DNA from: Tropicimonas sp033101155
GTDB taxonomy: Bacteria; Pseudomonadota; Alphaproteobacteria; Rhodobacterales; Rhodobacteraceae
DNA: 64,000 nt
Assembly: GCF_033101155.1 (NCBI RefSeq)
Contig: NZ_JAWMPX010000006.1
Coordinates: 124,001 to 188,000 of the forward strand
Direction of reading: 5' to 3'
Each line of letters starts with the position of its first letter. Position 1 is the first letter of the stretch. The notes under the pieces are model-generated. The model worked only from the letters and a program-made list of their open reading frames with translations, made no database searches and had not been told where the DNA came from. Of the stretch, positions 17,171 to 26,202 are shown in pieces. Position numbers and translations under genes: made by a program.

Positions 17171-17826
17171 GCGCTGGCCAGCCGGTAGCCCAGCCCTCTC
17201 TCGGTTTCGATCACCGCGCGGCCGAGTTTCTTGCGCAGGCGGCTCACATGGACCTCGATGGTGTTGCTCTCGATATTCGCATCGAAACTGTAGAGATGCT
17301 CCTCCAGCTGGCTCTTGGAGAACACACGTCCGGGCGCCTGTACGAAGGCTTCGAAAAGCGCCCATTCCCGGGCGGTCAGCAGGACGGGCCTGCCGTCGCT
17401 CCGGATAGTGCGGGCAGCGAGGTCAATCTGTAGCGCCCCGACCTCCACCAGCGGGTTGGGATTGCCAGCATAGCGCCGCGCAACCGAGCCGATCCGCGCC
17501 GACAGTTCCGAAAGATCGAAGGGCTTGACCATGTAGTCATCGGCGCCGGCATTGAGCCCCGCGATCCGGTCCGAGACCTGATCGAGCGCGGTCAGGATGA
17601 TGACCGGCGTGACGTCGCCGCGCGCCCGCAGTGCCCGCAGGAAGGGAACGCCCTGCCCGTCCGGCAGCATGAGATCGAGCAGCACCAGCTCGAACGCACC
17701 GACCTTTAGTGCCTCGCCCGCATGGTCGAGGCGCTGGACCCAATCGGTCGAGTGGCTGTCGGCCAGCAGCTGGTCCCGCACCGCCTCCCCCAACACATGG
17801 TCGTCTTCGATCAGTAGGATGCGCAT
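17167..17826 (-). CDS. OmpR/PhoB-family response regulator
   Basis: 219 residues. The N-terminal receiver has the acidic pocket (LLIEDDH), the phospho-acceptor Asp in LVLLDLMLPDGQG, Thr in IILTALD and Lys in YMVKPFD. The C-terminal winged helix (about 125-218) includes LTAREWALFEAF and NTIEVHVSRLRKKLG. Its 5' end faces the RND adaptor gene across 160 bp, so it is positioned to regulate both the pump and itself. The sensor kinase follows with overlapping stop and start. Confidence 0.92.
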   Translation of the reverse strand: MRILLIEDDHVLGEAVRDQLLADSHSTDWVQRLDHAGEALKVGAFELVLLDLMLPDGQGVPFLRALRARGDVTPVIILTALDQVSDRIAGLNAGADDYMVKPFDLSELSARIGSVARRYAGNPNPLVEVGALQIDLAARTIRSDGRPVLLTAREWALFEAFVQAPGRVFSKSQLEEHLYSFDANIESNTIEVHVSRLRKKLGRAVIETERGLGYRLASA

Positions 17827-17986
17827 CGCTTTCCCCGCAGTGTCGTTCGCACCCTATTGCGCCACGAAGCTTACGGGAAGCTGAAGCCATTTCGTCCAAC
17901 GCGTCAGGACGCCGTCAGACTGGGCGGGCATTCAGACGCAGGCAGGGGCCCGCGCCCCGCCCGCCCCGAAACAGGTTCCAGACCGT

Positions 17987-19282
17987 ATGACACGTCTCGC
18001 TCGCCCCCTTCTCCTCGCGGCCGCCCTCCTCGCGGCGGGCGGATTTGCCACCTGGCAGGGAAGCCGCCTCGATGCCGCGATCTCCGGCGAAGACCGACGC
18101 CCGCCACGCCCCCGAAAGGAAGCCAGCGCGCGCACGGAAGTCTCTGTTGTGACCCCGGCGCCCAGCGCGATCACCCCGGTTTCGACGGTCTATGGACAGA
18201 TCAGCGCGCCGAACCGGGTCACGCTGATTCCATCTGCCTCCGGGCGGATCGTCGAGGTTCTCGACGGGCTGCGCGACGGCGCGCGGGTGACTACGGGCGA
18301 CTTGCTCCTGCGGCTCGACGATACGGAGGCCGCGCTCTCCCTGCGCGAAGCCGAGGCAGCGCTGGCTTCCGCCGAGACAACACGGAAGGAGCGGCGCCGC
18401 AATATCACCGAGGCCCAGGAGACGCTGGCATTGCTGGGCGAGTTGCTGGCGCTGAAGGAGGCCGAGCTCGACCGGACCAACGCGCTCATCGAGAAGGGCA
18501 CCTATTCGCCGAACCTGCTGGAAACCAGCCGCGCCGCGCTGCTGGCCGCTCGCCAATCCGTGTCGCAGGGCGAGGCGGCGCTGGCGGCGTCCCGGGATCT
18601 CGCCCGGCAGGCGGAGATCGCCGTGGATCAGGCTACGCTTGCGGTGGAGAGCGCCGAGACCACGCTGGCCGACCACGCCCTCATCGCCCCGATCTCGGGC
18701 ATCTTCTCCGGCGAACGGCCGATCGCGGGACAACACCTCTCCGACAGCTCGATCGGCACCCTTGTCGACATGGACAGCCTCGAGATCCGGCTCGACCTCA
18801 CCCAGGCGGTCCTGTCGCGGATCACCGGGCCGGAGGGCGGGCTGCTGGCGCTGCCGATCACGGCGACCCGACCCGGCTCCGAGGTAAGCGCTCCCGGCCG
18901 GCTCGACCGGCTGACCATCGCGGACGCCTCGGATGACAGCGACCAGAGCATCGCCATCGCCCGGTTGACCTCGACCAGAACCGCCGGTCTGCGACCGGGC
19001 GACTTCGTCGAAGTGCAGATCACCGAGCCGACCCTGGACGACCTGCTGTCGGTGCCTGCCTCTTCCGTGCTGCCCGATGACAGCGTGCTCGCGGTGACGG
19101 AGGGGGTGCTGGAACGACTCCCGGCATTGGTTCTTCGGCGACAGGGAGAGCGGGTGATCCTGGCGACACAGGCTCTGGCAGGGCGCGAGATCCTCCTGCT
19201 GCCGGGCGGCGAGCTACAGGCCGGCATGCGGGTCACGACCTCCCCTGCCTCCCCGCTCGCGCTGGCCGAAAGCGCGGAGTGA
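17987..19282 (+). CDS. RND efflux periplasmic adaptor subunit (membrane fusion protein)
   Basis: 431 residues. An N-terminal hydrophobic segment (residues 5-23) anchors or exports it. The lipoyl half-motifs flank a coiled-coil hairpin rich in Ala, Glu and Arg (about 115-215), followed by beta-barrel and membrane-proximal domains (LIAPISGIFSGERPIAGQHLS, FVEVQITEPTLDDLLSVPASSVL). It would bridge the inner-membrane pump encoded 4 nt downstream to an outer-membrane channel. No TolC-like gene is in the window, so the pump must borrow one. Confidence 0.9.
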   Translation: MTRLARPLLLAAALLAAGGFATWQGSRLDAAISGEDRRPPRPRKEASARTEVSVVTPAPSAITPVSTVYGQISAPNRVTLIPSASGRIVEVLDGLRDGARVTTGDLLLRLDDTEAALSLREAEAALASAETTRKERRRNITEAQETLALLGELLALKEAELDRTNALIEKGTYSPNLLETSRAALLAARQSVSQGEAALAASRDLARQAEIAVDQATLAVESAETTLADHALIAPISGIFSGERPIAGQHLSDSSIGTLVDMDSLEIRLDLTQAVLSRITGPEGGLLALPITATRPGSEVSAPGRLDRLTIADASDDSDQSIAIARLTSTRTAGLRPGDFVEVQITEPTLDDLLSVPASSVLPDDSVLAVTEGVLERLPALVLRRQGERVILATQALAGREILLLPGGELQAGMRVTTSPASPLALAESAE

Positions 19283-19286
19283 CACC

Positions 19287-22200
19287 ATGCGCATCGTGTC
19301 CTTCTTCGCCCGCCACGCCACGGCGGCCAATCTGCTGATGTTGCTGGTGGTCGGCTTCGGCCTCTATGCCGCCACCCAGATCCGCGCCCAGTTCATGCCG
19401 GATGTGGTAACCGAGGAAATCAACGTCAGGATCGACTGGGACGACGCCTCTGCCGAGGATGTCTCCCGCGATATTGTCGAGGTGGTCAGCCCGTCGCTGC
19501 TCGGCGTCGAGGGCGTGACCTCGCTCTCCGGCAAGGCGCGGGACGGAGATGCCCGGATCACGCTCGAATTCGAGCCGGGATGGGATCTCGATCTCGCGGT
19601 GGAGGAGGTCGAAGCGGCCCTGCCGTCGAGCCGCTCGCTTCCCGATGATGCCGATGACCCGGTGATCGAGCGTGGCCATTGGCGCGACCGGGTGTTCGAC
19701 CTGGTGCTTTCCGGCGCGCCGGGGACCAGCGTCAGCCGAATGGAGGCGCTTGGCGCGGATCTCGAACATGCGCTGCTGAAATCCGGGCTGACCAAGGCCG
19801 AGCTGCGCGGCCAGACCACGCCGGAGATCACCGTCGAGATCACCGCCGCGAGGCTGGCCGAACATGGCACAACCCTGACCGATCTGGCCAAGGCCATCGA
19901 ACAGGGCACGCGCGATCAGGCCGCGGGCGAGGCTGGCGACAATGCGACCCCGGTGCGCGTGGGCCAGGATCGGCTTTCCGTGGAGGGGCTGGCGGAGCTG
20001 CCGCGGCGCACGGATCGGGGCGTCGTGCCGTTGGGCGAGATCGCCCGCTTCACCGAGGCCGAACCCGGTTCGGAGCGGGCCTATTTCCTCGAAGGTCGCC
20101 CGGCGGTCTCGATCAGCGTCGAGCGCGGCACGGGCGGGGATGCGCTCGACATCCACGCCACAGCCCTCCAGGTCGCCGACGCCTTCCTCGCGCAGCATCC
20201 CGATGATCTCCAGGTCGACCTCGTGCGCAACAACGCGGCCGAGATCGAAGAACGGCTTGCCCTGCTGATCGACAACGCAGCCTTCGGGTTGCTCCTCGTT
20301 CTGCTCCTGCTTTTCCTCTTTCTCTCTCCCTCGGCCGCGCTCTGGGTGGCGGCCGGCATCCCGGTAGCGATGTGCGCCAGCCTCGGCCTGATGTGGCTGA
20401 CAGGGCAGTCGATCAACATGATCTCGCTCTTCGCGCTGCTGATCTGCCTTGGCATCATCGTCGACGACGCCATTGTCATCGCCGAGAATGCCGAGGCCCG
20501 CAGACGCCGCTTCAACGAGCGGCCCGCCCAGGCCGCCGAACGCGCGGCGCGGCGGATGCTGGCGCCCGTGCTCGCCTCGTCCGTTACGACCGTTGTCGCC
20601 TTCCTTTCGTTGCGCGCAATCGAGGGCGATTTCGGCGCCTTCATCGCCACGATCCCGCTGGTGGTGGCCACGGTGCTGATCGCCTCGCTCGGCGAGTGCT
20701 TCCTCGTGCTGCCCCATCACCTCGCCCATGCCGGTGGCCGGCTCGACCGCTCGCCGCTGGCCTGGCCGTCGCGCTGGCTCAATCGCGGCTTCGACCGTCT
20801 GCGGAAGACAGCCTTCGTCCCTCTGATCCGCGCGGTCATTTCGGCTCGTTACGCCGTGCTGCTGCTGGCCGTCGGCGCGCTTGCGCAGGCCGTGCTTTTG
20901 GTCGCGGAGCGCGACGTGAAGTGGCGTTTCTTCGACGCGCCGCAGCAGCCGACCATTTCGGCCAATATCGCCATGCGCGATGACGCCTCCCGCGCCGATA
21001 CCGAAGCCATGCTCGCGGAGGTCCTGCGCGCAACCAATGCCGTGCGCGCCCGGTTCGAGGCGGAGTATGGCGCCGACCCGGTCAAGATCGTGCTGACCGA
21101 GATCGGCGGCACCGCCGGTCGCGGGTTGCAGATTGCCGAAGACAAGGACGCGGACCAGTTGGGCGCGCTTACCATCGAGCTAATCGCAGCCGATCTGCGC
21201 CCCTACGAGACCGACGCATTCGTGCTGGCTCTCGAGCAGGAGCTGCGGCGCCCGGAGACACTGGAAGTGTTCAGCTTCCGCGCCCGCCGCTCCGGCCCCG
21301 GCGGCCAGGGGCTCGACGTCGCTCTCTTCGGTCCCGGCCCCGAGGTTGTCGACCAGGCGGCCGAAGCGCTCAAGGACGCGTTGACCGGCTATCCCGAGAT
21401 CACCGGGCTGGAAGATGACCTGACGCTGTCGAGCACCGGGCAGGCTCTGAGGCTGACGGGCTTCGGCGCCGCTCTCGGCTTCGACGAGGCGGACCTGGCC
21501 GAGGAGGTGCAGGCCCGGCTCGGTGGCGTGGAGGCCACGACATTCCAGATCGGCAAACAGACCGCCACCATTGAGGTCAGCCTGCCAGAGGAGGCGCTCA
21601 GCGCCGCATATCTCGAAGAGGTCCTGCTGCAATCTGCCACCGGCCGCTGGGCCGAGCTGGGCGAGATCGTCGATGTCGCGGCCGACCCGACGGTCAAGGC
21701 GATCCACAGCTATCTCGGCGAGGCCACGGTGCGGGTGAGCGGCGAGATCTCGACCGAGGACGCGCTGGCCTCCGAGGAGATCCTGCAGGCCATCGAGAGC
21801 GTGGAGCTGCCCGCCATCGCCCGGGAATTTGGCGTGACCTGGAGCCTCGAAGGACTCGCCGCGCAGGAGAAGGACTTCCTCTCGGAGGCCGTCATCGGCT
21901 ACGGAATCTGCCTTCTTCTCATTTACATGACCCTCGCGCTGGTGCTCGGCCACTGGGTCTGGCCGCTGGCGATCATGTGCGTGATCCCGGTCGGGCTGAC
22001 CGGCGTGATCTGGGGCCATTACTGGTGGGAGATGAACCTCTCGATTTTCTCCATTGTCGGGCTGATCGGGCTGAGCGGCATTATCGTCAACGATTCCATC
22101 GTCCTCGTTTCGGCCATCTCGGAGAGGATGAAACAGCTCCCCGAGCGCGAGGCCGTCGTACAGGCCACCTCGGAGCGGCTGCGTCCGGTGCTGTTGACCA

Positions 22201-22427
22201 CCCTGACAACCGTGCTCGGCCTCGCGCCGCTTCTGTTCGAAGCCAGCACGCAGGCGGAATTTCTCAAGCCGACCGCCGTCACCCTGTGTTTCGGCCTCGC
22301 CTTCGGCCTCTTCATCGTCCTGCTCATGGTGCCGTCGCTGATTGTCGTGCAGGCAGATTTCCGCAACCTGCTCTCCCGTGTCTGGCGCGCGCAGGCCGAA
22401 CGCCCTGCCCCGAACGCGCCGACCTGA
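19287..22427 (+). CDS. RND-family efflux transporter permease
   Basis: 1046 residues, full length for an AcrB/HAE-type pump. Twelve membrane helices lie in two repeats, each with a large periplasmic loop. Helix 4 carries the proton-relay Asp pair in LGIIVDDAIVIAENAEARRRR. Helix 10 reads GLSGIIVNDSIVLV, lacking the lysine of AcrB but as in many related pumps. It is co-transcribed with the adaptor. Likely cargo is small hydrophobic or amphiphilic compounds; no sequence feature narrows it further. Control by the divergent two-component system is inferred from arrangement. Confidence 0.92.
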   Translation: MRIVSFFARHATAANLLMLLVVGFGLYAATQIRAQFMPDVVTEEINVRIDWDDASAEDVSRDIVEVVSPSLLGVEGVTSLSGKARDGDARITLEFEPGWDLDLAVEEVEAALPSSRSLPDDADDPVIERGHWRDRVFDLVLSGAPGTSVSRMEALGADLEHALLKSGLTKAELRGQTTPEITVEITAARLAEHGTTLTDLAKAIEQGTRDQAAGEAGDNATPVRVGQDRLSVEGLAELPRRTDRGVVPLGEIARFTEAEPGSERAYFLEGRPAVSISVERGTGGDALDIHATALQVADAFLAQHPDDLQVDLVRNNAAEIEERLALLIDNAAFGLLLVLLLLFLFLSPSAALWVAAGIPVAMCASLGLMWLTGQSINMISLFALLICLGIIVDDAIVIAENAEARRRRFNERPAQAAERAARRMLAPVLASSVTTVVAFLSLRAIEGDFGAFIATIPLVVATVLIASLGECFLVLPHHLAHAGGRLDRSPLAWPSRWLNRGFDRLRKTAFVPLIRAVISARYAVLLLAVGALAQAVLLVAERDVKWRFFDAPQQPTISANIAMRDDASRADTEAMLAEVLRATNAVRARFEAEYGADPVKIVLTEIGGTAGRGLQIAEDKDADQLGALTIELIAADLRPYETDAFVLALEQELRRPETLEVFSFRARRSGPGGQGLDVALFGPGPEVVDQAAEALKDALTGYPEITGLEDDLTLSSTGQALRLTGFGAALGFDEADLAEEVQARLGGVEATTFQIGKQTATIEVSLPEEALSAAYLEEVLLQSATGRWAELGEIVDVAADPTVKAIHSYLGEATVRVSGEISTEDALASEEILQAIESVELPAIAREFGVTWSLEGLAAQEKDFLSEAVIGYGICLLLIYMTLALVLGHWVWPLAIMCVIPVGLTGVIWGHYWWEMNLSIFSIVGLIGLSGIIVNDSIVLVSAISERMKQLPEREAVVQATSERLRPVLLTTLTTVLGLAPLLFEASTQAEFLKPTAVTLCFGLAFGLFIVLLMVPSLIVVQADFRNLLSRVWRAQAERPAPNAPT

Positions 22428-22855
22428 TCCGATCCGATTTGACCCAAACGAACGCCGAACGCAGCCAATCTGCGATCCATGAGAAACGTGTGCACGCCCC
22501 TATCAAAGCCGACATCCAAGCTCGGCAGCGCGAAAACCTGCTCCGCACCGGCTCGACAACCGCCCGAGGTCGAAACGCACGCCGAGACCCTGACCGCATT
22601 GCGGAAACCGGAGGTGTACGTCGTCCAGGCTTTCTGGGGCGAGGGTCAGGCCACTCGGACCGTGATCCATCACGCGCTTGCGACATGAAAGTCGGCACAA
22701 CCATCACTGGGCCGACAGGATTGGACGCAGCCCGAACAGAGAAATTTATTGCACCCCCACGGCATGCGGCCCATCCTTGACGAACGAAGCTGAGCGCCTT
22801 GTTCGTCCAAAAAAAAATCGGGCGTATCTTTGTGGGTATTTGTAGCGTGGTTCAC
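22428..22855. other. intergenic region with a doubtful 69-codon frame
   Basis: 428 bp. A plus-strand frame at 22479-22688 would encode 69 residues ending in a compositionally reasonable stretch (EVYVVQAFWGEGQATRTV). It has no ribosome site, an odd Cys/Ser/Pro-rich start and no family I know. The rest appears non-coding, with an A-run at 22809-22817. Confidence 0.35.
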
Positions 22856-25800
22856 ATGGTGCGTGACGAGAGACGTTTGTCGAAGAGCCTTGCAGCCGTT
22901 GCGAACCGGCTCAGATTGCAGCTGCGCCTGCTTTTGTTCTTCCTCGCACTCCCCTGCATCGCGCTGATCGCGTGGCTCGCATTTCAGGAACGGCAGGCGG
23001 TAATCGAGACCTATCTCGTCCGGAGCGAGGCTGTCGCCGACGCTCTCGTCAAGACCCAGCGGGAGCTGGTCAACGACACCGGGTCATTCCTCCAGGAAAT
23101 CGCCCTCTCGGCAGCAGCGCAGGCCCCGTCGACCCCAGCCTGCGGCGAGTATCTGGCCTCGCTTCTCGCGCTGCACCCGGAATTCGCCAATCTCGGCGTG
23201 CCGCGTGCGGATGGAGAGGTGCTGTGCAGCGCCGTCCCGCTTCCGGGACCGGTCAATGTCGCCGATCGGTCCTATTTCCAAAGCGCCCTCGAGACGCGGA
23301 GCATCAGCGTCGGCACCTACCCGGGTGACGAGTCCACCCGGACCGCCGGTCTCAGTTTTGCCTATCCGGTCTTTGATCCTTCGCGACCCGCAACACCTGT
23401 CGGCGCGGTCGTGGCGGTGATTTCGCTCGACTGGTGGAACAATGCCCTGCGCGCCGCCGGACTGCCAGATGGCAGCCGCGCAGAGATCACGGATCCCGAC
23501 GGCACGGTCATCGCGCGCTTTCCGGCCTCGACCGAGCCGGAGGCCCTCGGACAAACCCCGTTGGCGCGGACCGGAACCAGCGCATCGCTGCCCTCGGACC
23601 GGGACGGCCAGCAGCCGGTGGCGCTACAGCGGGTCCTGATCGAAACCGCCACTGGAGACAGAATCCGGATGCGGCTCGAAATGCCCTTCGATGATGGCCT
23701 CACGGCCGCACTTGACCGGGCGCGGCTGCGATTGTTCCTGTTGCTCGCGGCGATCGCCGGGCTGTGGTGGCTGGCAAAGTCGCGTTTCGAGCGCATGGTG
23801 CTGGCGCCGCTGGGGGCCACTGAAACAGAAATCCAGCGGCTCGAACGGGCCGCGCCCTTGGTCGACAACAGCGCAACTGGCGCAACCTATGACGGCGGCA
23901 GGATAGAGGGTCCGGATCTGGATCCGTTGACAGAGGACCTGCGGGACCTGTGGATCCAGAAGCGCTTGGCCGAGGATGCGGAGAAGGCCACGTCCCTGCG
24001 CCTGATGGCACTTGTCAGCACCCTGCCCGATCTCTTTTTTCGGCTGAACGAAACTGGCCGGATTATCGACTACCAGGCCGGGAAAGAATCCGATCTCTAC
24101 CTTCCGCCGGACGCCTTTCTTGGGCGAAAGATGGCGGAACTCCTTCCCGAAACGACCGCAGCACAGTTCAACCGGAACCTGCAACGCCTGGCGCAGGAGG
24201 GCGTTCTGCAGAGCTGGGAGTATCAGCTGGAGGTCCAGGGGCGGCTCAAGGATTTCGACGCCCGCGCCTGTCCCATCGATGACAGCACCGAGACCCTCAT
24301 CGTCATCCGCGACATCACGCGACGCAAGGAGGCGGAGCGGGATCGCGCGACCGCCGAGTTCAGGTTGCAGGAGATCCTCGCGGATCTTCCGGGCGCGGTC
24401 ATCTCGCTCGACCTGACGGCGCCGGACGCGCTCGAGATCGTCTATGTGAGCCCCGGCTGCCAGATGATCTGGGGCTATGACAGCTCCGAACTGATGGCCG
24501 ATCTCGACCTGATCCACAAGGCGCATGACCCCGACGATGCGCCGCTGATGCGCGCGGCCCTCCTGAACACCGCGCACACTCTGGAGCCCGAGACCCGCCG
24601 CTACTGGCTCCGCGGGCGGGACGGTGCGCGCAAATGGGTCGAGGTCCATATTGGCGCCACGCGGCTTGCCGACGGCACCCACCGGGTGACGACATTCGTC
24701 GTCGACATATCCCGCGAAGTCGAGGCCGAGCAGCAGCTCGACGAACAGCGGGAGCTGACTTTCCGGGCGATGAAACATGAGAGCATCGGCCAGCTGACCG
24801 GCGGCGTCGCGCATGATTTCAACAACCTGCTTGCGGTGATCATGGGCAATCTCGAATTGCTGCGCGACGGTCTGTGCGATCCCGAGCAGATCACACTGAT
24901 CGACCGCGGTATCAACGCCGCACAGCGCGGGTCCGAGCTGACCCGCTCCATGCTCGCCTTCGCGCGCCAGGCGCGCCTGGATCCGGTCGAGATCGACCTC
25001 AACCAGCTGGTCCGGGACGTGCACACCTGGACCGACCGTACCCTGCCGGACAATATCCGGGTCGAGACAGATCTGGCCGAGGCGCTCGGGTCGGTCGTGG
25101 CGGATCCTGCCTCCAGCGAGGCGGCGCTTCTCAACCTGATCCTGAACGCGCGGGATGCCATGCCGGAGGGCGGAACGCTGACCCTGCGGACGCGCAAGCT
25201 CCGCATTGAGGCCGAAGCGCCGCAGGACACACCGGATGGGCTGCGCCCCGGGCGCTACGTGGTGCTGGCGGTCTCGGATACCGGCCACGGCGTCAGCCCG
25301 GAGGCGCAGTCGCAGATCTTCGATCCGTATTTCACGACCAAGCCGCCCGGCGCTGGCTCCGGTCTCGGATTGCCGATGGTCCAGGGGTTCATGATCCAGT
25401 CCGGAGGGGCGGTAAAGGTTCGCTCGGAGCCGGGCAAGGGCGCGGTCTTCGAGCTCTGGTTCCCGGCTGGGGAGCGTGGGGCGTCACTTGCGCAGGACAG
25501 CGAGACCAACGGGCCGGAGATCCGCGCGGGCAAGCATGTGTTGCTGGCAGAGGACCAGGACGAGGTTCGGCAGGTGGTCAAGACGATCCTGACGCGGGCG
25601 GGCTACCAGGTCACGGCTGCGGAAAACGGAGACGCGGCGCGGACGCTTTTCGAGACCGCGCCCTCCTGTGACCTTCTTCTTACCGACATCCAGATGCCCG
25701 GCACATTGCAGGGCCCGGACCTGGCCCGCGCGCTCCGCGCGATCCGGCCTGACCTGCCCGTGGTCTTCATGACGGGCAATGCCCCGGATCAGGAGGTCGC

Positions 25801-25894
25801 AGAGGATGGGACCGCCGATACCGATATCCGGCTGATGAAGCCGGTCCGGCGTAATGAGCTCCTGACTGCCTTGAACCACGCCTTCACCCCCTGA
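22856..25894 (+). CDS. membrane hybrid sensor histidine kinase with two PAS domains and receiver
   Basis: About 1012 residues. A basic N-terminus and membrane helix (about 18-40) are followed by a Cache-like extracytoplasmic sensor, a second helix near 285-305, a first PAS (about 385-490), a second PAS (about 500-625), HisKA with GGVAHDFNN, an ATPase domain (LNARDAMPEGG, VSDTGHGV, GAGSGLGLPMVQGF) and a receiver with Asp in LLLTDIQMPG. The architecture resembles the kinase at 2897-5458 but the sensor differs and there is an extra PAS. TTG at 22799 could extend the frame; ATG at 22856 places the basic residues correctly before the helix. It stands alone, so the output partner is elsewhere or the receiver is the end point. 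Confidence 0.87.
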   Translation: MVRDERRLSKSLAAVANRLRLQLRLLLFFLALPCIALIAWLAFQERQAVIETYLVRSEAVADALVKTQRELVNDTGSFLQEIALSAAAQAPSTPACGEYLASLLALHPEFANLGVPRADGEVLCSAVPLPGPVNVADRSYFQSALETRSISVGTYPGDESTRTAGLSFAYPVFDPSRPATPVGAVVAVISLDWWNNALRAAGLPDGSRAEITDPDGTVIARFPASTEPEALGQTPLARTGTSASLPSDRDGQQPVALQRVLIETATGDRIRMRLEMPFDDGLTAALDRARLRLFLLLAAIAGLWWLAKSRFERMVLAPLGATETEIQRLERAAPLVDNSATGATYDGGRIEGPDLDPLTEDLRDLWIQKRLAEDAEKATSLRLMALVSTLPDLFFRLNETGRIIDYQAGKESDLYLPPDAFLGRKMAELLPETTAAQFNRNLQRLAQEGVLQSWEYQLEVQGRLKDFDARACPIDDSTETLIVIRDITRRKEAERDRATAEFRLQEILADLPGAVISLDLTAPDALEIVYVSPGCQMIWGYDSSELMADLDLIHKAHDPDDAPLMRAALLNTAHTLEPETRRYWLRGRDGARKWVEVHIGATRLADGTHRVTTFVVDISREVEAEQQLDEQRELTFRAMKHESIGQLTGGVAHDFNNLLAVIMGNLELLRDGLCDPEQITLIDRGINAAQRGSELTRSMLAFARQARLDPVEIDLNQLVRDVHTWTDRTLPDNIRVETDLAEALGSVVADPASSEAALLNLILNARDAMPEGGTLTLRTRKLRIEAEAPQDTPDGLRPGRYVVLAVSDTGHGVSPEAQSQIFDPYFTTKPPGAGSGLGLPMVQGFMIQSGGAVKVRSEPGKGAVFELWFPAGERGASLAQDSETNGPEIRAGKHVLLAEDQDEVRQVVKTILTRAGYQVTAAENGDAARTLFETAPSCDLLLTDIQMPGTLQGPDLARALRAIRPDLPVVFMTGNAPDQEVAEDGTADTDIRLMKPVRRNELLTALNHAFTP

Positions 25895-26202
25895 GCGGTC
25901 TTGCAGCAGGCGCGCTCTACCCCCGCAATGGTCACCCAAGCGGCGCTGGAGGCATGGCGGCAACCGCCGCAACCAAGCCCCCGAAGGGCAGAGCGGGCTG
26001 GTTTCATCGGACCTCGCGGGGAGGGATGACGGAGGCTTCTCTCCGACTGTCTCCGGGACCATATCGCAGATCCGGGTTCCGAATGGCGATGGATCACGGA
26101 CAGGGCATGCTCTAGCATTCGAGCCGGCGCACTTGAGCATCCGGATCACCGGGCACGGCGCCGGACGGGTCGCCAGATTTCGGCGGCAAGCCATGCGAGG
26201 GA
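25895..26202. other. intergenic region, nothing recognised
   Basis: 308 bp between co-directed genes. I see no reading frame with a ribosome site, no terminator-like hairpin with a T-run and no repeat. GAGGGA just before 26203 serves the transporter gene. Confidence 0.4.

Noticed and set aside
22479..22688. 69-codon gene before the second hybrid kinase
   Set aside because: No ribosome site and an atypical N-terminal half; only the end looks protein-like. Mentioned under the intergenic entry.
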